From contig JACDTU010000002.1 of NCBI GenBank assembly GCA_022376465.1, forward strand, positions 124,001-188,000: a stretch of 64,000 bases of DNA, in the 5' to 3' direction. A model generated the notes under the pieces. The model was given only the letters and a program-made list of their open reading frames with translations. It ran no database searches and was not told the origin of the DNA. Of this stretch, positions 1-11,922 are shown one piece after another (position 1 is the stretch's first letter; every line of letters starts with the position of its first letter). The DNA is from Cubamyces lactineus (taxonomy: Eukaryota; Basidiomycota; Agaricomycetes; Polyporales; Polyporaceae). The translations under genes were made by a program, and so were the position numbers.

Positions 1-1074
1 CGGTCAACGGCAGGACTTCCAGCGTGCAAACTGGCTGCGGATGATCGGCCAATGCTGGCTCCCAAGGGGTGGCTGTATGGTGCGAGGGGTTGACTCTAGT
101 GCAGGGATCAACGACGTAGATCTTCAAGGTATTCTCACACGCAACCATTAGCCTGGTTTCGTCGAGGAAGACAAAATGTATAGTGCAACGTGCTGGAGAG
201 TGTTGCTAATTTCCCATCAGGACAGTCATTTCTGTGATAGATATTGGAGACGTACCCATATTAATGCACCTGTCTTCCAATTGTAGACTCGCAGATAACT
301 TAAGTGATCTCGCCATGCCCAGCCGACGAGATCGCCACGAATTGTCACTTTGCAAGACCAAGCATTATCTCCGTACGTAGGGATAGTGAATGCGTGGACG
401 GCAGCTTCCGGATGGTAGTTTCGCATAGATGCCCCTGACAAGCTGACGAGATGACACTGAGTGGGCCTGTAAGCGGCAAGATAAGTGGCTTAGACTGTGT
501 AGTCAGTAGTAGGCACGTACTCTGGAGAGCTGATATTAACGCCGCTGATAGCAATCAAGCCTTGCGAGGAGTCGATGGCGCAACTCTGTATGTCGAATAG
601 GGCGACGGGAAGGTCGATTGACCAGGTTTGAGACGGGATGCCGCGGATGGAGCACGATGGGCGAATCAGCCTCAGTGTCGCGCCACTCAACAGCGCAATC
701 GCATCCCCTGTGAATTTGGGGTACCGAACATCGTCGTATTGGGCGATATGAGGGATACTATCGGTCGTCTGTGGTAGGGAATGCCAGGCGATTTGATAAT
801 CTTTCAACGCCTTGATATTGTTGAGAAGGGATAGTCCTCCCGAGGTGGCCTGCCGCATTCCCGCTTTTGCATGACGAATCCGATGTCTCAAGGCAGATGA
901 ACCGAGGATGCTGTTAAAGCCATGACATACCTTTCGAGCAATCAGCGCTATCAGCTCGGGCTGTACGAGGATATGATATGCAAGGCTTACCAAACGGCAG
1001 ACCAACAAGTCTGAAGGGTCTGGATTGAGCAAAATGCAAACGAGAAGCTCATGCGGCAGTCGGATGATATTCAT
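1..1074 (-). CDS. F-box protein (partial, continues past window start)
   Basis: N-terminal F-box: residues 5-20 read RLPHELLVCILLNPDP, followed by DLLVCRLVS, the usual F-box layout. F-box proteins are substrate receptors of SCF ubiquitin ligases; the substrate is unknown. Three exons can be spliced: 1074-521, 466-256 and 205 to the window edge, with GT-AG introns in consistent phase (CCA-GA|G-CCC; TGG|CAA). Exon 2 contains VYNWKTGALIW and exon 3 FVFLDETRLMVACEN, the repeating pattern typical of basidiomycete F-box proteins with a beta-propeller-like C-terminus. The start is the first Met, 4 residues before the F-box core. The 3' end is outside the window. It is transcribed divergently from the methyltransferase gene at 1628. 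Sure of the F-box class, unsure of the exact start and of any substrate. Confidence 0.75.
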
Positions 1075-1627
1075 CTCTTTTGTCTTACGGCTGGGTAGTG
1101 CAGAGGTTGAGTCAAACTACGCAGCGGCTGAATATCAAGATATGATCTCTTTCTGAACCTAATCAGAGAGGGTACTGGAACGTCGCTGATGGGTTCTTGG
1201 AGAGTTGAAGAAGATGCGAGTCTTTCAGATGCTTTAGCTTCCCGAGGCTGTCCACAGTACCAATTGCTCTATTTTGGAGCATGTATACTTGGAGATAGCA
1301 ATTGTGCAAGGAGTTGTTGGGACGCTTAGTGAACGGGGATGAGATTGTGGCCTGGTGTATTCATTCAGTGCAGCTTGCAAGAGAACGAACGTAGACGCCT
1401 GCTGAATTGGGGAAGCTGCGGCAGGTCCACGTGGGATGATCTGAGGGGAATCTGGGAACGATTCCTTGGCCATACGCGGAGACAGGCCGAGGCCCTAACC
1501 GACACCCGACGCCCATCTTCTCCACCCCATCCCCGCCCTCGTCGTCCTCACCGTCCCCGTCGTCGCCCTCGTCGTCACAAGACTCCCGCCACGTCTTATA
1601 GGCGCCTCCGCGGTTGCTCCCTTCCGC
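1075..1627. promoter_or_regulatory. shared upstream region of two divergent genes
   Basis: About 550 bp between the divergent F-box and methyltransferase starts. It must hold both promoters. Several ORFs of 70-140 codons cross it on both strands, but none has a splice partner or recognisable motif. No clear TATA box was picked out. Confidence 0.4.
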
Positions 1628-3376
1628 ATGTCCTTCAGGATGGCCAAGTCGCCCCTCTTGCTCGGCCAGCGGCACCCACGCTACACGCTCGCTCTCGTTG
1701 CACTCATTCTCTGCGCGTACTGGTTCTTCTTCACCGCACCACCACCTCCGCGCCCCGTCGTGTACAAGCACAATCATGAACTCAACGCTCGCCTTGACAG
1801 AGAAGAGCGGAAATACCGCAGCATGCTCCCCCAGCGACAGGAGCTAATCACAAAATATGGGCCTACCCCCTCTCAGGTCGCCATGTACGTACCACGCGCG
1901 TGTATATGCGTGTTAAACCCCGAATGCCATTCCTCACGCCTCTTCTCGCGCTCAGGTTCCCACCAGACCAAGAGCCCTGGCCGCCGTATACAGTTTGTAA
2001 GTAGCATGATATCTCGCTTACTCCTATTGAGCGCTGACGCATCTCGCTATAGGGGACTTCTTCCCGCCCATATTCAACTGCCCACACGAAGTGGATCGGT
2101 TAGGTGCCCTCGGAGACGGCGGAAAGTGGATGTGCGGCGCGTCGCGGATAGAGAGCAAACCAGACTGCGTGATATACTCCTTTGGTAAGTCCGCATTTTC
2201 GTCCTATGTTCCCCGGCATTCCTCCTGGATCTTCTTGAGCGCGATTCTTTCGCGCGCGTACCGAGAGTGGACCCACCATATGCAACGTCGATACAGCTGT
2301 CATCTAGTCTACAACATCTCTCGTGACGCCGAGCGCCCACTGCTTGCTGGCGGCGTTCGTGGATTGTGCAGGCGATTTGCGTGTGCGGTATCGTCGACTA
2401 CGACAATGTACAACAAGAACATCCGCAGCAAGGCAATTTCGCCTGACTTGATCCCTCCAACTTGGCAGTGTCGATCCTAATATTGACAGGCGTGGCGTAC
2501 TGACGCCTCCGTTGACCAGGCATGGATTCGTCATATTCCTTCGAGACTACGCTCCTCCAATCGACACACTTCTGCGAAGTTTGGATATATGATTCAACGA
2601 AAGGCGAAGACGCGAGAAAGCAAATTCCACACTCACTCCGCCACCGCGCGCACTTTGGCAAACTCGCGCTCGGCGCTTCCGATAAACACGGGCCTGGGGA
2701 CGAGCCCAAAACCTGGACGCTCAAGAGCCTGATGTCCGAGAACGGTAATTCTATCTACATTTTTCTGTTCTATCATACTCGCGCTAACCGTACACTCGAA
2801 CGTTCTCTCCCTCCGCCCTCGACAGGCCATTCGCATGTCGATTTCATCCGCATAGACGTCGAAGGCTGGGAATGGGAGACGTTCCGGGGCATCATCAACG
2901 ACTTCACGATGGAGCGTGCATCCCCTCCGCAGGCCGCGAACGCTGATGCGGATTCGCCCGGCGCGAGTGGTTGGCATGTCCGGGAGCGTGAGGGCGTGCT
3001 GCCGTTTGGCCAGCTGCAGATCGAGCTGCACGTGTGGAACCAGCGCTTCCAGGACTTCTTGGAGTGGTGGGAGCTGCTGGAGGCGTCTGGACTCCGCCCT
3101 TTCCACAGCGAAGTAAGCGCCATCAGTCCTATGCTGATCGTTGTTCGTGCTCTAATCAATGCGCGTAGATAAACCTCGTATATGCGAATTACAACCGACA
3201 CAGCGGTGTTGAACTCGCAGAGGTATGCCAGTTGTGTAGTGCAACGTGGTCGATACTAAACTGTTGCGTAGTATTCCTTCCTCAACATCCGGGGAGACAA
3301 CGCGTTCGTCAAGGACTACGACCTCGAGAAGCCCGAGCCCGAACACCCACCTCCTGTGGAGCAACCGACTTCATGA
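1628..3376 (+). CDS. membrane-anchored FkbM-like methyltransferase-domain protein
   Basis: Seven exons: 1628-1884, 1956-1996, 2053-2184, 2520-2744, 2826-3112, 3169-3222, 3272-3376, giving 366 residues with all phases consistent. An N-terminal hydrophobic stretch (YTLALVALILCAYWFFF, about residues 19-35) after a basic start suggests a type II membrane anchor, so the enzyme probably faces the secretory lumen. The body has the landmarks of the eukaryotic FkbM/Methyltransf_24-type domain: GALGDGGKWMC, then VIYSFGMDSSYSFE (SAM-binding turn), CEVWIYD, and FIRIDVEGWEWE, where IDVEGWE is the family signature. The intron at 2185-2519 is long (335 bp), but the protein joins exactly across it. The substrate is not predictable; relatives are mostly uncharacterised. 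Exons 6 and 7 finish the fold (INLVYANYNRHSG, YSFLNIRGDNAFV). Confidence 0.82.
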
Positions 3377-5750
3377 GCGCCTGATTTCCTACGCTCACCC
3401 ACTTCGACTTCGACTCAACATCCTTGCTATCATTACCCACGCCTCCGCCTTCCGGCGACACCAGATACCATACGACGACTCATTGCATATAGCCATAGCG
3501 ACCGCTCGAAGAATTGTTTAGAACGCGCAGGCGTGTACGGAATACGTTCACACTAGCACCCCTACCCCCACCCTCACCCATCCCCGTCCCCACCACACTT
3601 TGTCTCCTCGGCTCACGAGCCTCTCGCGTCCATTCCCATCCGGCGGTCCGCACGCACCGCTGTGCTTGCCAGTTTTGGGGCGCGGCGAAACGGGCCTGTG
3701 GCCTCTCCTTTGTTTGCATACTTTACGTAGATACGTCTGCTCGCCGGCAAATCGCGCGTGAGGGAGCGTGATCCCTGCCGTGTGCGCGGACTGTGTAATT
3801 CCCATCGACTGTCACCTTGCTTTGTCCGTCTGCTCTGGATCGAACTGTGAGTCTATGGCACCGCGGTACCACGGCCCACCAACTCCACCACGTCCCAGGC
3901 TTCTCCCGCTGATCCACGTTCTTGAAGGTTTAATCTATCTCCCAATCTCCAACGAGGCCTCGATTGAGAGAATGTGACGCTCGAGCTCACTTGAGCAGGG
4001 TTAGCACGTCACGCCCACATTCTTTGTCGGCTCGCTGACGGTCTCCGGCCTAGGTACTGTTCGGTACTATGATCCGGTGTTCAATCCGCCTCGTGAGACA
4101 ATACCGTGCGGCATCACGCGATCCTTTGGTACGACATGGTTGTGTTATGTAGTAGTTTGTGTGCGCCACGGTAATGTTGTTCACTTTGGAATCGCGGCAT
4201 CAGTATGCGCCAACTCCGGGTCCCGCCACGCACTGGCACCGCAGTGCGTGCGCCGGATCCGGAGGTCAGGCCGCAGGTACAGGTCGCCGGGCGACTCGGA
4301 GGGCGATAGAAGGGCCCGATTCATGCAGCGACAAGATGCAGCCGTAAACAGGGCAGGAATACTTGGACGCACACGCGTACCTCGCCGCAGCCCTCAACTT
4401 CGAATCTCAGGCAGGACAGTCGTATCGCTCCGCATCTGAACAGGACATCGAACGCCCGTACTATTGTAGGCACGCGATTCCTCGTTCTCAGGACGCCGCA
4501 GAGCAGGGTTGGACTCGTTCTGCTCGGGACGCCCGCGGGTGCGACGCATTGAATGTGCTCGGCTGCTGGCTTGTCGACTGTCGACTGTCAATGTGCTGTC
4601 TGCGCAGGAGGGTCAGCCTCGCAGAGCACGGCCAGTCATGTTTCGTGGGCTGGCGCGCGGGCCGTGCTCTGCAGGGCTCTGCTGAGGGTGTCAGTCGATG
4701 ATCACCCTGCAGAACCACCCTCGAACATAATGTCGCAGCCCAAGAGTGACAGCGTCCGGCAGCGCTGCACGGAGACCTGGCGCCCAGGGAACCCGTGAAC
4801 CCGGGCTGGCCTTACACGGTGTCGTAACAGGACACACGTCTTGTGGAGGGGTGCAGTAGCGCTCCATTGGGAGCTTGATTGACACTGCCGGGCTTCCAGT
4901 AGCGTTGAGAAGGGCGACACTTCATATCGCCTTGGCATAGAACTTCCCCTTGGACTATGAAGGCCCTGTTGGACGAGCAATTATGCCGTATGGTGGACTG
5001 GATCATGGTGCACGGCATGGTAATCCTCCTTCCGACAACACTGGCAGGTCGCTGCCAACTGTATCATTGAGCTGCAACCCTGGAATCTGTAGGCGAAGGC
5101 GTTGCTGAAGGCATGTAAGTCAATTAACCCAACACTATGTCCGATCCCAAGCCAGCGTTGGCGCGGGGCTCCTGACAAGGTCGCAGCTGGTGGCAAGGTG
5201 GTCTTCCAGTGTCGACATGATTGTTATTTATCACGGTCACGCAGTGACTCAACATGGATTGCTGTGAGGGTCTACTCGCCTCTCCCGCCTCTCCCGAGTT
5301 CCTTCCGTGACTACTTCGCTACCCACTTGGGCGGATATCCCATGAAGCAACACTGCTCGTACGTATGATCATAACCTCGAGGTTCAGCAGCCTTCGGAGG
5401 CCCGGACTACCCACTGATTCCCACCACGTAGCATCGGCACTTCCTCAGGTCCCGACCTGGAGGACGCGTCGCCGTACACATGCCTGCACCACGCTTCAAG
5501 GATGCATCGGAAGTAGGTGCTGGTCCACCACACTACAGCGGCGAGCTGGCGAAAGACGTGCCGGTGTCCGAGAGCTCGACTCGGCCTGTGCAAGTGGCAC
5601 ACATCGAGGCTACACCGTGCAAACACGAAGACTGTCCACGGCAATGTGTTCAGGTGGAGGCACAAAGGTGCGCAATTATCAATGATGAGCACTACCGGCG
5701 CATCGTGAACTAACCAGGAGCGTCGCTCGTGCTCCAGCCGCTCTTCACGG
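3377..5750. other. gene-poor region
   Basis: Roughly 2.4 kb between the methyltransferase stop and the paralog A promoter. It contains many short overlapping ORFs on both strands (longest about 120 codons), none with a domain, a splice partner or a paralog elsewhere in the window. I see no RNA gene or transposon ends here. Confidence 0.5.
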
Positions 5751-5760
5751 TATAAAAGGC
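5751..5760 (+). promoter_or_regulatory. TATA box of paralog A
   Basis: TATAAAAGGC lies 57 bp before the ATG of paralog A. Paralogs B (TATAAAGG at 11853) and C (TATAAG at 19726) have the same element 70-74 bp before their start codons, which supports all three chosen starts. Confidence 0.7.
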
Positions 5761-5807
5761 TCCTGCGGTAGACGCTATTCGCCGACCTTGCATTCGACTA
5801 CCCCAGA

Positions 5808-8800
5808 ATGTTCTCGGATATGTCTACGCTGTGGTTACTTCAGTCCTTCAATTCCAAACTTCTTGCTCTTTACAATCATTACAACCCACTGGACGACACG
5901 ATGAATGGCAATTCCACGGGGACTGTGAACGTCGGACGTGTGTACCTTCCTCTTGTCGCTCTATTGCTAGCCAAGATATGATTTTTCGCCCTGCAGAATG
6001 TACACTCGAGGTCTGCTCTCTCCTTCGTACATTCAAGAGCTGCAAGGAACCCCTGGACGTCGATTTCGAGCCTCCTCAACTAGTACATAGCTCATGCCCC
6101 GAGAAGTATCTGTTGATTGTCAACGTTCGTGCTGTCCGGAGGTATGTTCTCCCCACTCACACCCTGATGCTCTCGTTCATGATGTGGACATCGCCGTACT
6201 GGACCAGCCCCTCCCGCTACCACCCGTTTCGCGCCATATACACTTTCAAGGTCAGCTACATACAACAGAAGTACCGATGGGAACAAGAAGGCCGATCCTT
6301 CGGACCGATACACATCAACATGCACACTCTCGCGTTTCACGGTGAGTCCGTTTCACCCTTGGCCGGGAATTCTGGCTAATGTCTCTTGTACGCCATAGAC
6401 GCAGAGCTGCTACCTGGCCGTATCAACTATTGTGATCAGCCTGGTGGTAAAGCGGCCATAAGCGAGGGATCGCTCTCGAGCATCTTGGCAGAGTACATGG
6501 AACGCCTACATCAAGGTGGTCTATCTACGCTTATCGCGCAATCCTGCCCCTCGAGCGCGAGCATAGGTTCCCTGCCTCCTCGAGTGCCACCCAGTGCGAA
6601 ACCGCCGCTTCCACCGGCACCCCCTCTGTGCCAGAACGAGTTCAATGTCTATGTGCGATTGTTGTGGCGTAACATCGTCGAAAACGTGGAACGCGAACAT
6701 CCCCTTGCACGATTCTCGGGAAAGTCTGGCAATAGTCTATCTCTCGATGGGCCGCCTACGGTGTCATACATCGCACAATCTCGCGAGGTCTGGTTCCGCT
6801 TCCAGGGTAGCCTGAACCACGACAAGTAAGTTAGCGTCGCTACTGCACAGATATTCGCGTGTACTCATCCCGAATTTGTGCAGTGGTAGCACCAGTTTCT
6901 CCGACGTATGGTTCTCGGTCGGGACGTTGGTCACTAGCGAGAGGCAAGGGGTGCTTACCGCTAGCCGAATCGACAAAGATGGCTTTAGGCGTATGTCCTC
7001 CATATTGCGTGTTGAAGTCGTGAGGTCTGACCTTTGCCTTATCTTGTCAGCCTCCTGTAAGAACGCCAACGACATCCAGAACAGCCCCTACAAGTCCACC
7101 ATCATTTCCATGCTTAGAGACGAGTACATTCCGTTCCTCTGGAGATTCGGCTTCGACGTTCTCAGCACCACCCTTGACTGGACGACGATGGAGACGATGG
7201 AACCGCGAGCGCTGCCTGACGTGACCAAGGACTTCCACGAACCACGTATGAACAGCTGGGAGTTCGCGGCATCGATCTCGCAGATCTCTATCAACGCGAA
7301 CCTCAAGGGGAACGCGGTGACGCACTCATTCCCTTGGGCGCTGAAGTGGAAGAGTCCATCGAACGAGAGGCCGTACGGCAGGAAGGGCTCGCGCTCACCC
7401 GAGGCATTCGTAGCAACTTTGACGATGGCGCGCATTCAGCTTCTCAGTGACGGGCAGGCAATTCTGTGGGTTCATGTCTGTTCGGCGGACGAGCCTTTGT
7501 GAGTGAATCGTTACGGTCCTCTTGTCGTGCATGCTCATTCCAATGGTACTGTGCCTCTTAGCGAGAACGACAAGGAACATCCGGAGAGCGATTCCATTGC
7601 GTGTCGCCTTGCGTTCCATGTGGGCTTGGATATCAACCTGCTAGACGAACCTACTACAGGCAATTCTGTATGGATGGTTTCTCTGGACACCACCCGTGAG
7701 CGATTCCGGCCAGATTGACCTTTTGACAACACTGCTGACATATTCGAGTTCTTAGATCTGTCGTTCCTACCTCAATACTCTACTCTGCCTCTCCAAGACC
7801 GCGACGTCGATCGCAAATGTCATGATCTCGTCGACTTCGTCAAACGGATCTACCTCCCAGAACTTGTGGAGGGCAAGCGCAACGTGATCGCGCGCGTCCC
7901 TATCCTGAGTGCGGCAGCCAAGGATACACCCTCTCCCATGCGATACGCAAGGTTCCATACGACGTTCGGGCGTCGCCGCGCTACCGCCGAGGCCATCACC
8001 GTCCAGAACTGGTGCAACGAGTTGCAGACGTTGTCCCCTGCTCTACTCGTCTATGGCACACCGCACGAAATCAATGGAGCTCTAGCCACCCCGCCGTCCT
8101 GGAACTGGTCGCCTCGCCTCGACGAGATGAACAGGCTCTCCGTTGGTACTCTGGCGTTCGGGAAAGAAGCGTTCATCGACCACGTCATCCTGGCACACTT
8201 GGCTCGTCTCAACGAGATCACTGCACTTGTCCCCACTGCCGCGCTGGCGTACAAGAGCTCCTGCCCTCACGAGGTATATTTCCGCTGTTCGGGCAACGGC
8301 GCGAACGCAACGGCTGCAATGTGGAGGCGTGCCGAGCCGGACCTGGGTGACGACGTCTCCTCCCGAGCCTATGTCTTCGAGCGGACAACGTCCTGTGTGG
8401 AAGAAATGATCATCGATGCAGCGATCCAGAAGAAGACGCTATGCGAATGTGAGTACTTGCGTCGTTTTCAAATGCCGTTGCTCCTGGCTGATATTGTTGA
8501 ATCTGACAGGTAAGACGAACAATAGGCTGGTCATTTCCGACTTGACCAGTCCGGAGCTGACCGTGACTATGACCGGGGACATCGAGTTGGTCCAATACCA
8601 CCCCAAGTAAGTTCTCCTGTTGCTGTCGCTCTAGCCGTCCAGTGACGAATCACACCATCAGGAGCGATGTTCACGCGCGTCTCACCTGGGAGTGGGAGAT
8701 CATGCGATGCACGGGGACTGACGGCAACGTGGAGGTCACATCGCACAAGATGCTTCTGAACTCGGTTAAGACCATCCCTGGACTTGACAATGAGGCCTCT

Positions 8801-9112
8801 TGCTCGGCGGGGTACTCGTGCGACAAGGCGGTTGGTACTTCCGTGGCTTCGGATCGAGTATCCAAGGCCGCGCGCGTACTGGCGGGGCGCCTCCGGGACA
8901 AGTTCTGCGAGGTTGTGCAGAACGCCGTCCTACCCGACCCATTGTCCGGTATTCGCGACGCAGTCGCTGCGCGCGGGGACTTCCTCCTCGGCAACACTAT
9001 CAGATGCAACGACAACAGCGACCTGCTCATAGACCTCTATCCGAAGGCCAAGACGGATGCACCCGCCGATCCCCCTTCAGATGACGAGGGCCAGTTGTAC
9101 GTTGAAGACTGA
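5808..9112 (+). CDS. tandem paralog A, unrecognised basidiomycete protein
   Basis: Ten exons: 5808-5937, 5997-6141, 6208-6341, 6399-6825, 6884-6990, 7051-7498, 7562-7695, 7756-8448, 8510-8606, 8662-9112; 921 residues, all phases consistent. The splice sites were chosen because B and C keep the same intron positions and phases. Conserved landmarks across the family: LLRTFKS (exon 2), DGPPTVSY or FKGPPT (exon 4), SVGTLV, DEYIPFLWRFGFD (exon 6), LDT at the end of exon 7, PLQDRDVD (exon 8), FIDHVILAHLARLNE, ALVPTAAL, ARLTWEWE, and LRDKFCEVVQNAVLPDPLS near the C-terminus. A proline-rich linker lies near residues 205-230. No signal peptide and no catalytic motif is visible. Repeated beta-rich modules with amphipathic helices suggest a large structural or binding protein. 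I do not recognise the family; function unknown. Confidence 0.78.
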
Positions 9113-11852
9113 TCTCAATATCCTGTTCTTGAACAATATCGCCGACGGTCGTTACCGAAATTCTTGAGTGGTACGTCTACTTGAGCAGTGATTCCCGATG
9201 TCACATAGTGCTCACGTGTGGAATCTCTTGTATTGATAGCAACGAACGAAACGAACCTCTTACATCACGGACCAGAGCGGCTCATCTCGACTTCATATCG
9301 CTGCGCGATGCTCGATTCCTCTTGTACAATGTATTCGTACCCGACTTGGACTCCCTTCTCTCACCGGAACTGTGTACTACTCTATGCTGGCTTGTGGTCC
9401 GCGTGTCATGTCTTGCACTCCGCTTGTATGTATCCCTGTCTGTACCATGCTCACTCCTCGTGCCCGTATTTATGATCTCGCGTGTCGCGTCGCCGGAGTG
9501 ATGTTCAGATGACCAGCATGCACGGAGCCTTGCTTGTTGTATATGGGGGCGTGCATGGCAATGCACGGTCGTGCGGGTGGAGGGCGTATCCCGCGCGGAG
9601 TGGCGACGTCCAGTGAGTGAGTCCGTCGATTTGTTACCTTGATCATGATCGGACTTTTGTAGGCTGTCTGTTTCAACGATTGCACAACAAGTACATGCTA
9701 GGGCTTGATCAATTCCTCCTCACGCACATGCACGGCTCTGACCTAAGTACTGTTGTGGCAGTGCGTCGTGCGGGCGGGCGGGATTAGGCGTCTGGCTTGT
9801 CAAATCCGCCATGCCGTCGGATCTGAGGCTGCAGCGTACATAGAGCCCTGAAGTCTTCGAATGACCACACGAGAACGTACTTCTCATGCGGATATTGGCC
9901 ACACGCACAGGATTAACGTGAATTCTCATGATGCTTGCAGATCCTGGACTCGGAATCGCCTAGTATGCCCGTTGGACTCATACTAGTAAGCGGGCAGAAT
10001 TCAGGTTAGGACTTGTGACGAAGCTTAATGACATAGCGCATAGTTTTGGTGTCGGGGCACGGGGTGTTAGAGTGTTGCTCTACCGAGCAGGGGATACCGA
10101 GCAAGGGATGTGGCGCAGGGACCCTTGTCCGGTGACCTGCCAGTACGTTAGCGATGTGGTCGCAGCGGTCACGCGAGGCCCTACAGGCGGCCGTGTCATG
10201 GGACTTCCTCCTACATGTCGTAGTCGTCGAGCTGCCATAAGCAGCCGCCATTCTCTTCGGGGCCAGAATAGAACACTTCCGGATGATTCTGCTTTAAATT
10301 TGAGAGATTTTGACTACGGTGGGACGAATCGGACTCGACGTCTTGGAGAGCGCGGTAGTATCGGGCTTCCAGAGCATGCCTGGATCCCACCGCGTAGTCG
10401 CGTGTTCTACCCAAGTTGCTGCGAGAGGGCGATTATGCCCACCAAGTAGACGGCGTGAACTGGAGCTCAACGGAGGGTGTCCGACGGCTTTGAACGTCAC
10501 TGTCTAGGGTGCAATGCATAGAGAATGCTCACCACTCCTTTCCCCGTTGAATATACCCATTCTCAATCAAGCACAATGGGGCAGGGGTGCATGTAGTGCA
10601 CCGACTGCGCAACAGTAGCTGTAGCTATGGCTTGCACGGGTGCAACCCTTGGCGAGATCTGCCCCTTGAGGAGTGGCTCCACTTCCGAAGTCAAGTCAGA
10701 TCATTCTGATGCGGTGTAGAATCGGGGTTAGGACTCAAAAATGCCTTGCTGATATCGCAGACGAAGAGAGCATCCGGAGAAAACTGTCCGAGCCGGACGT
10801 GTATTAGCATTTCCTAGCTGAGAAGGAGGAGATCTGTCACTGGTCGTGATGATTGTATTGTTCGGTATGAACTGTAGTAACGCGTGGGGGGCGTGAGTAC
10901 GACGTTGCTGCTTGCAATTGGTTGGTTTCGGTATAACGTATTCCTTGCAAGCTCCCTGGCGTATCTATAGAGAACGCCTCAAGGAAACGCCGCGACCATG
11001 AAGTTTCGCATCCCGAATCAGCCCGTACCTAAGAGATACATGTAAATATAAGTGATGGATGGGAACAGAGGCTCTTCATGGGTATACCATTGCCCGCGCG
11101 AATGGCGAGTGACACACAGTTGTCGGAAATGAGAAGCGAAGTGTCGAGTGAAAGCCTTGTGGTGGACCGATTGCGCATTTAGCACGCTCCCGAATTGCCT
11201 CTATACGTACGAAGGTGCATGTGAACCCCACAGGCGGCGTTTCTGCGCACGGCGACGTTTAGGTTGGCCGTGGGACGCCGTTTGGGCTCGCCGCACGTGT
11301 GGATAATACAGTAATTGCGAGATGGATGGAATTCAATCAGTACCGTTGACCTTGGATCTGGTTCACCAATGGACTTTGCAATTTTCATATCCCAGGAGCG
11401 ACATTGACGGGTCCGTAGAACTTAATACCCAAGGACAAGTCGTATGAGAGCGCTATAGCAAAGTTGACTCGGAGCGTCGCTGCTGCTAACCGCTAGCCAA
11501 GTTGGTTTACTGCCTACTAAATGAGGGGTCAGAAGCTATGGATTTAGCGCCCGTACGGCACAGGACACCACGAGGCCCATTCTATTCATTTGCGCGTATT
11601 GATAAAGTCTATTACTCTAGCAAAAACGGGATTCGGGCTCCGAAAGGTGAACGCTCGCTGTGAACTCTATTCAGGTCGCGATTCTTACCTGCAAGTGAGG
11701 CGTCAAGTTACACCACGCGTTTCTCGGAGATGCCCAGCATGAAAATTCGGGAACGAGGATACCCAAGGAAAAAGTACGGCCAAGAATCTGTACACTAGAA
11801 AGTATGCTGACACCTCATGCACAACTCCCGACGTAACCGCTCTCTCCGAAAC
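9113..11852. other. intergenic region between paralogs A and B
   Basis: About 2.7 kb. The longest ORF (10015-10449, 144 codons) has no recognisable domain. Near 11138-11190 a stretch containing GCCTTGTGGTGGAC and CTCTATACG recurs in diverged form upstream of paralog C (18955-19005), so this is probably part of the duplicated upstream DNA. Nothing else is supported. Confidence 0.45.
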
Positions 11853-11860
11853 TATAAAGG
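11853..11860 (+). promoter_or_regulatory. TATA box of paralog B
   Basis: TATAAAGG located 70 bp before the ATG at 11923, matching the position of the TATA boxes of paralogs A and C. Confidence 0.65.
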
Positions 11861-11922
11861 CTTGCAGTAGAGGACACCGCTCTTCATTCCCCACTGCCAG
11901 CATTGCATCCGGTCATTCCACC

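Noticed and set aside
1339..1779. Overlapping ORFs of about 140 codons on both strands before the methyltransferase gene
   Set aside because: Arg/Pro-rich translation is a by-product of C-rich DNA; no motif, and they overlap the real first exon.
3480..5685. Many ORFs of 60-120 codons downstream of the methyltransferase
   Set aside because: Short, overlapping on both strands, no domain, no splice consistency.
5808..9112. Resemblance of the tandem family to lipid-binding tubular (TULIP-type) domains
   Set aside because: Only an impression from alternating strands and amphipathic helices such as the ILLPQL-type segment; no diagnostic motif could be shown from sequence alone.
10015..10449. 144-codon plus-strand ORF between paralogs A and B
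   Set aside because: No recognisable domain, Arg-rich composition, no upstream promoter signal.
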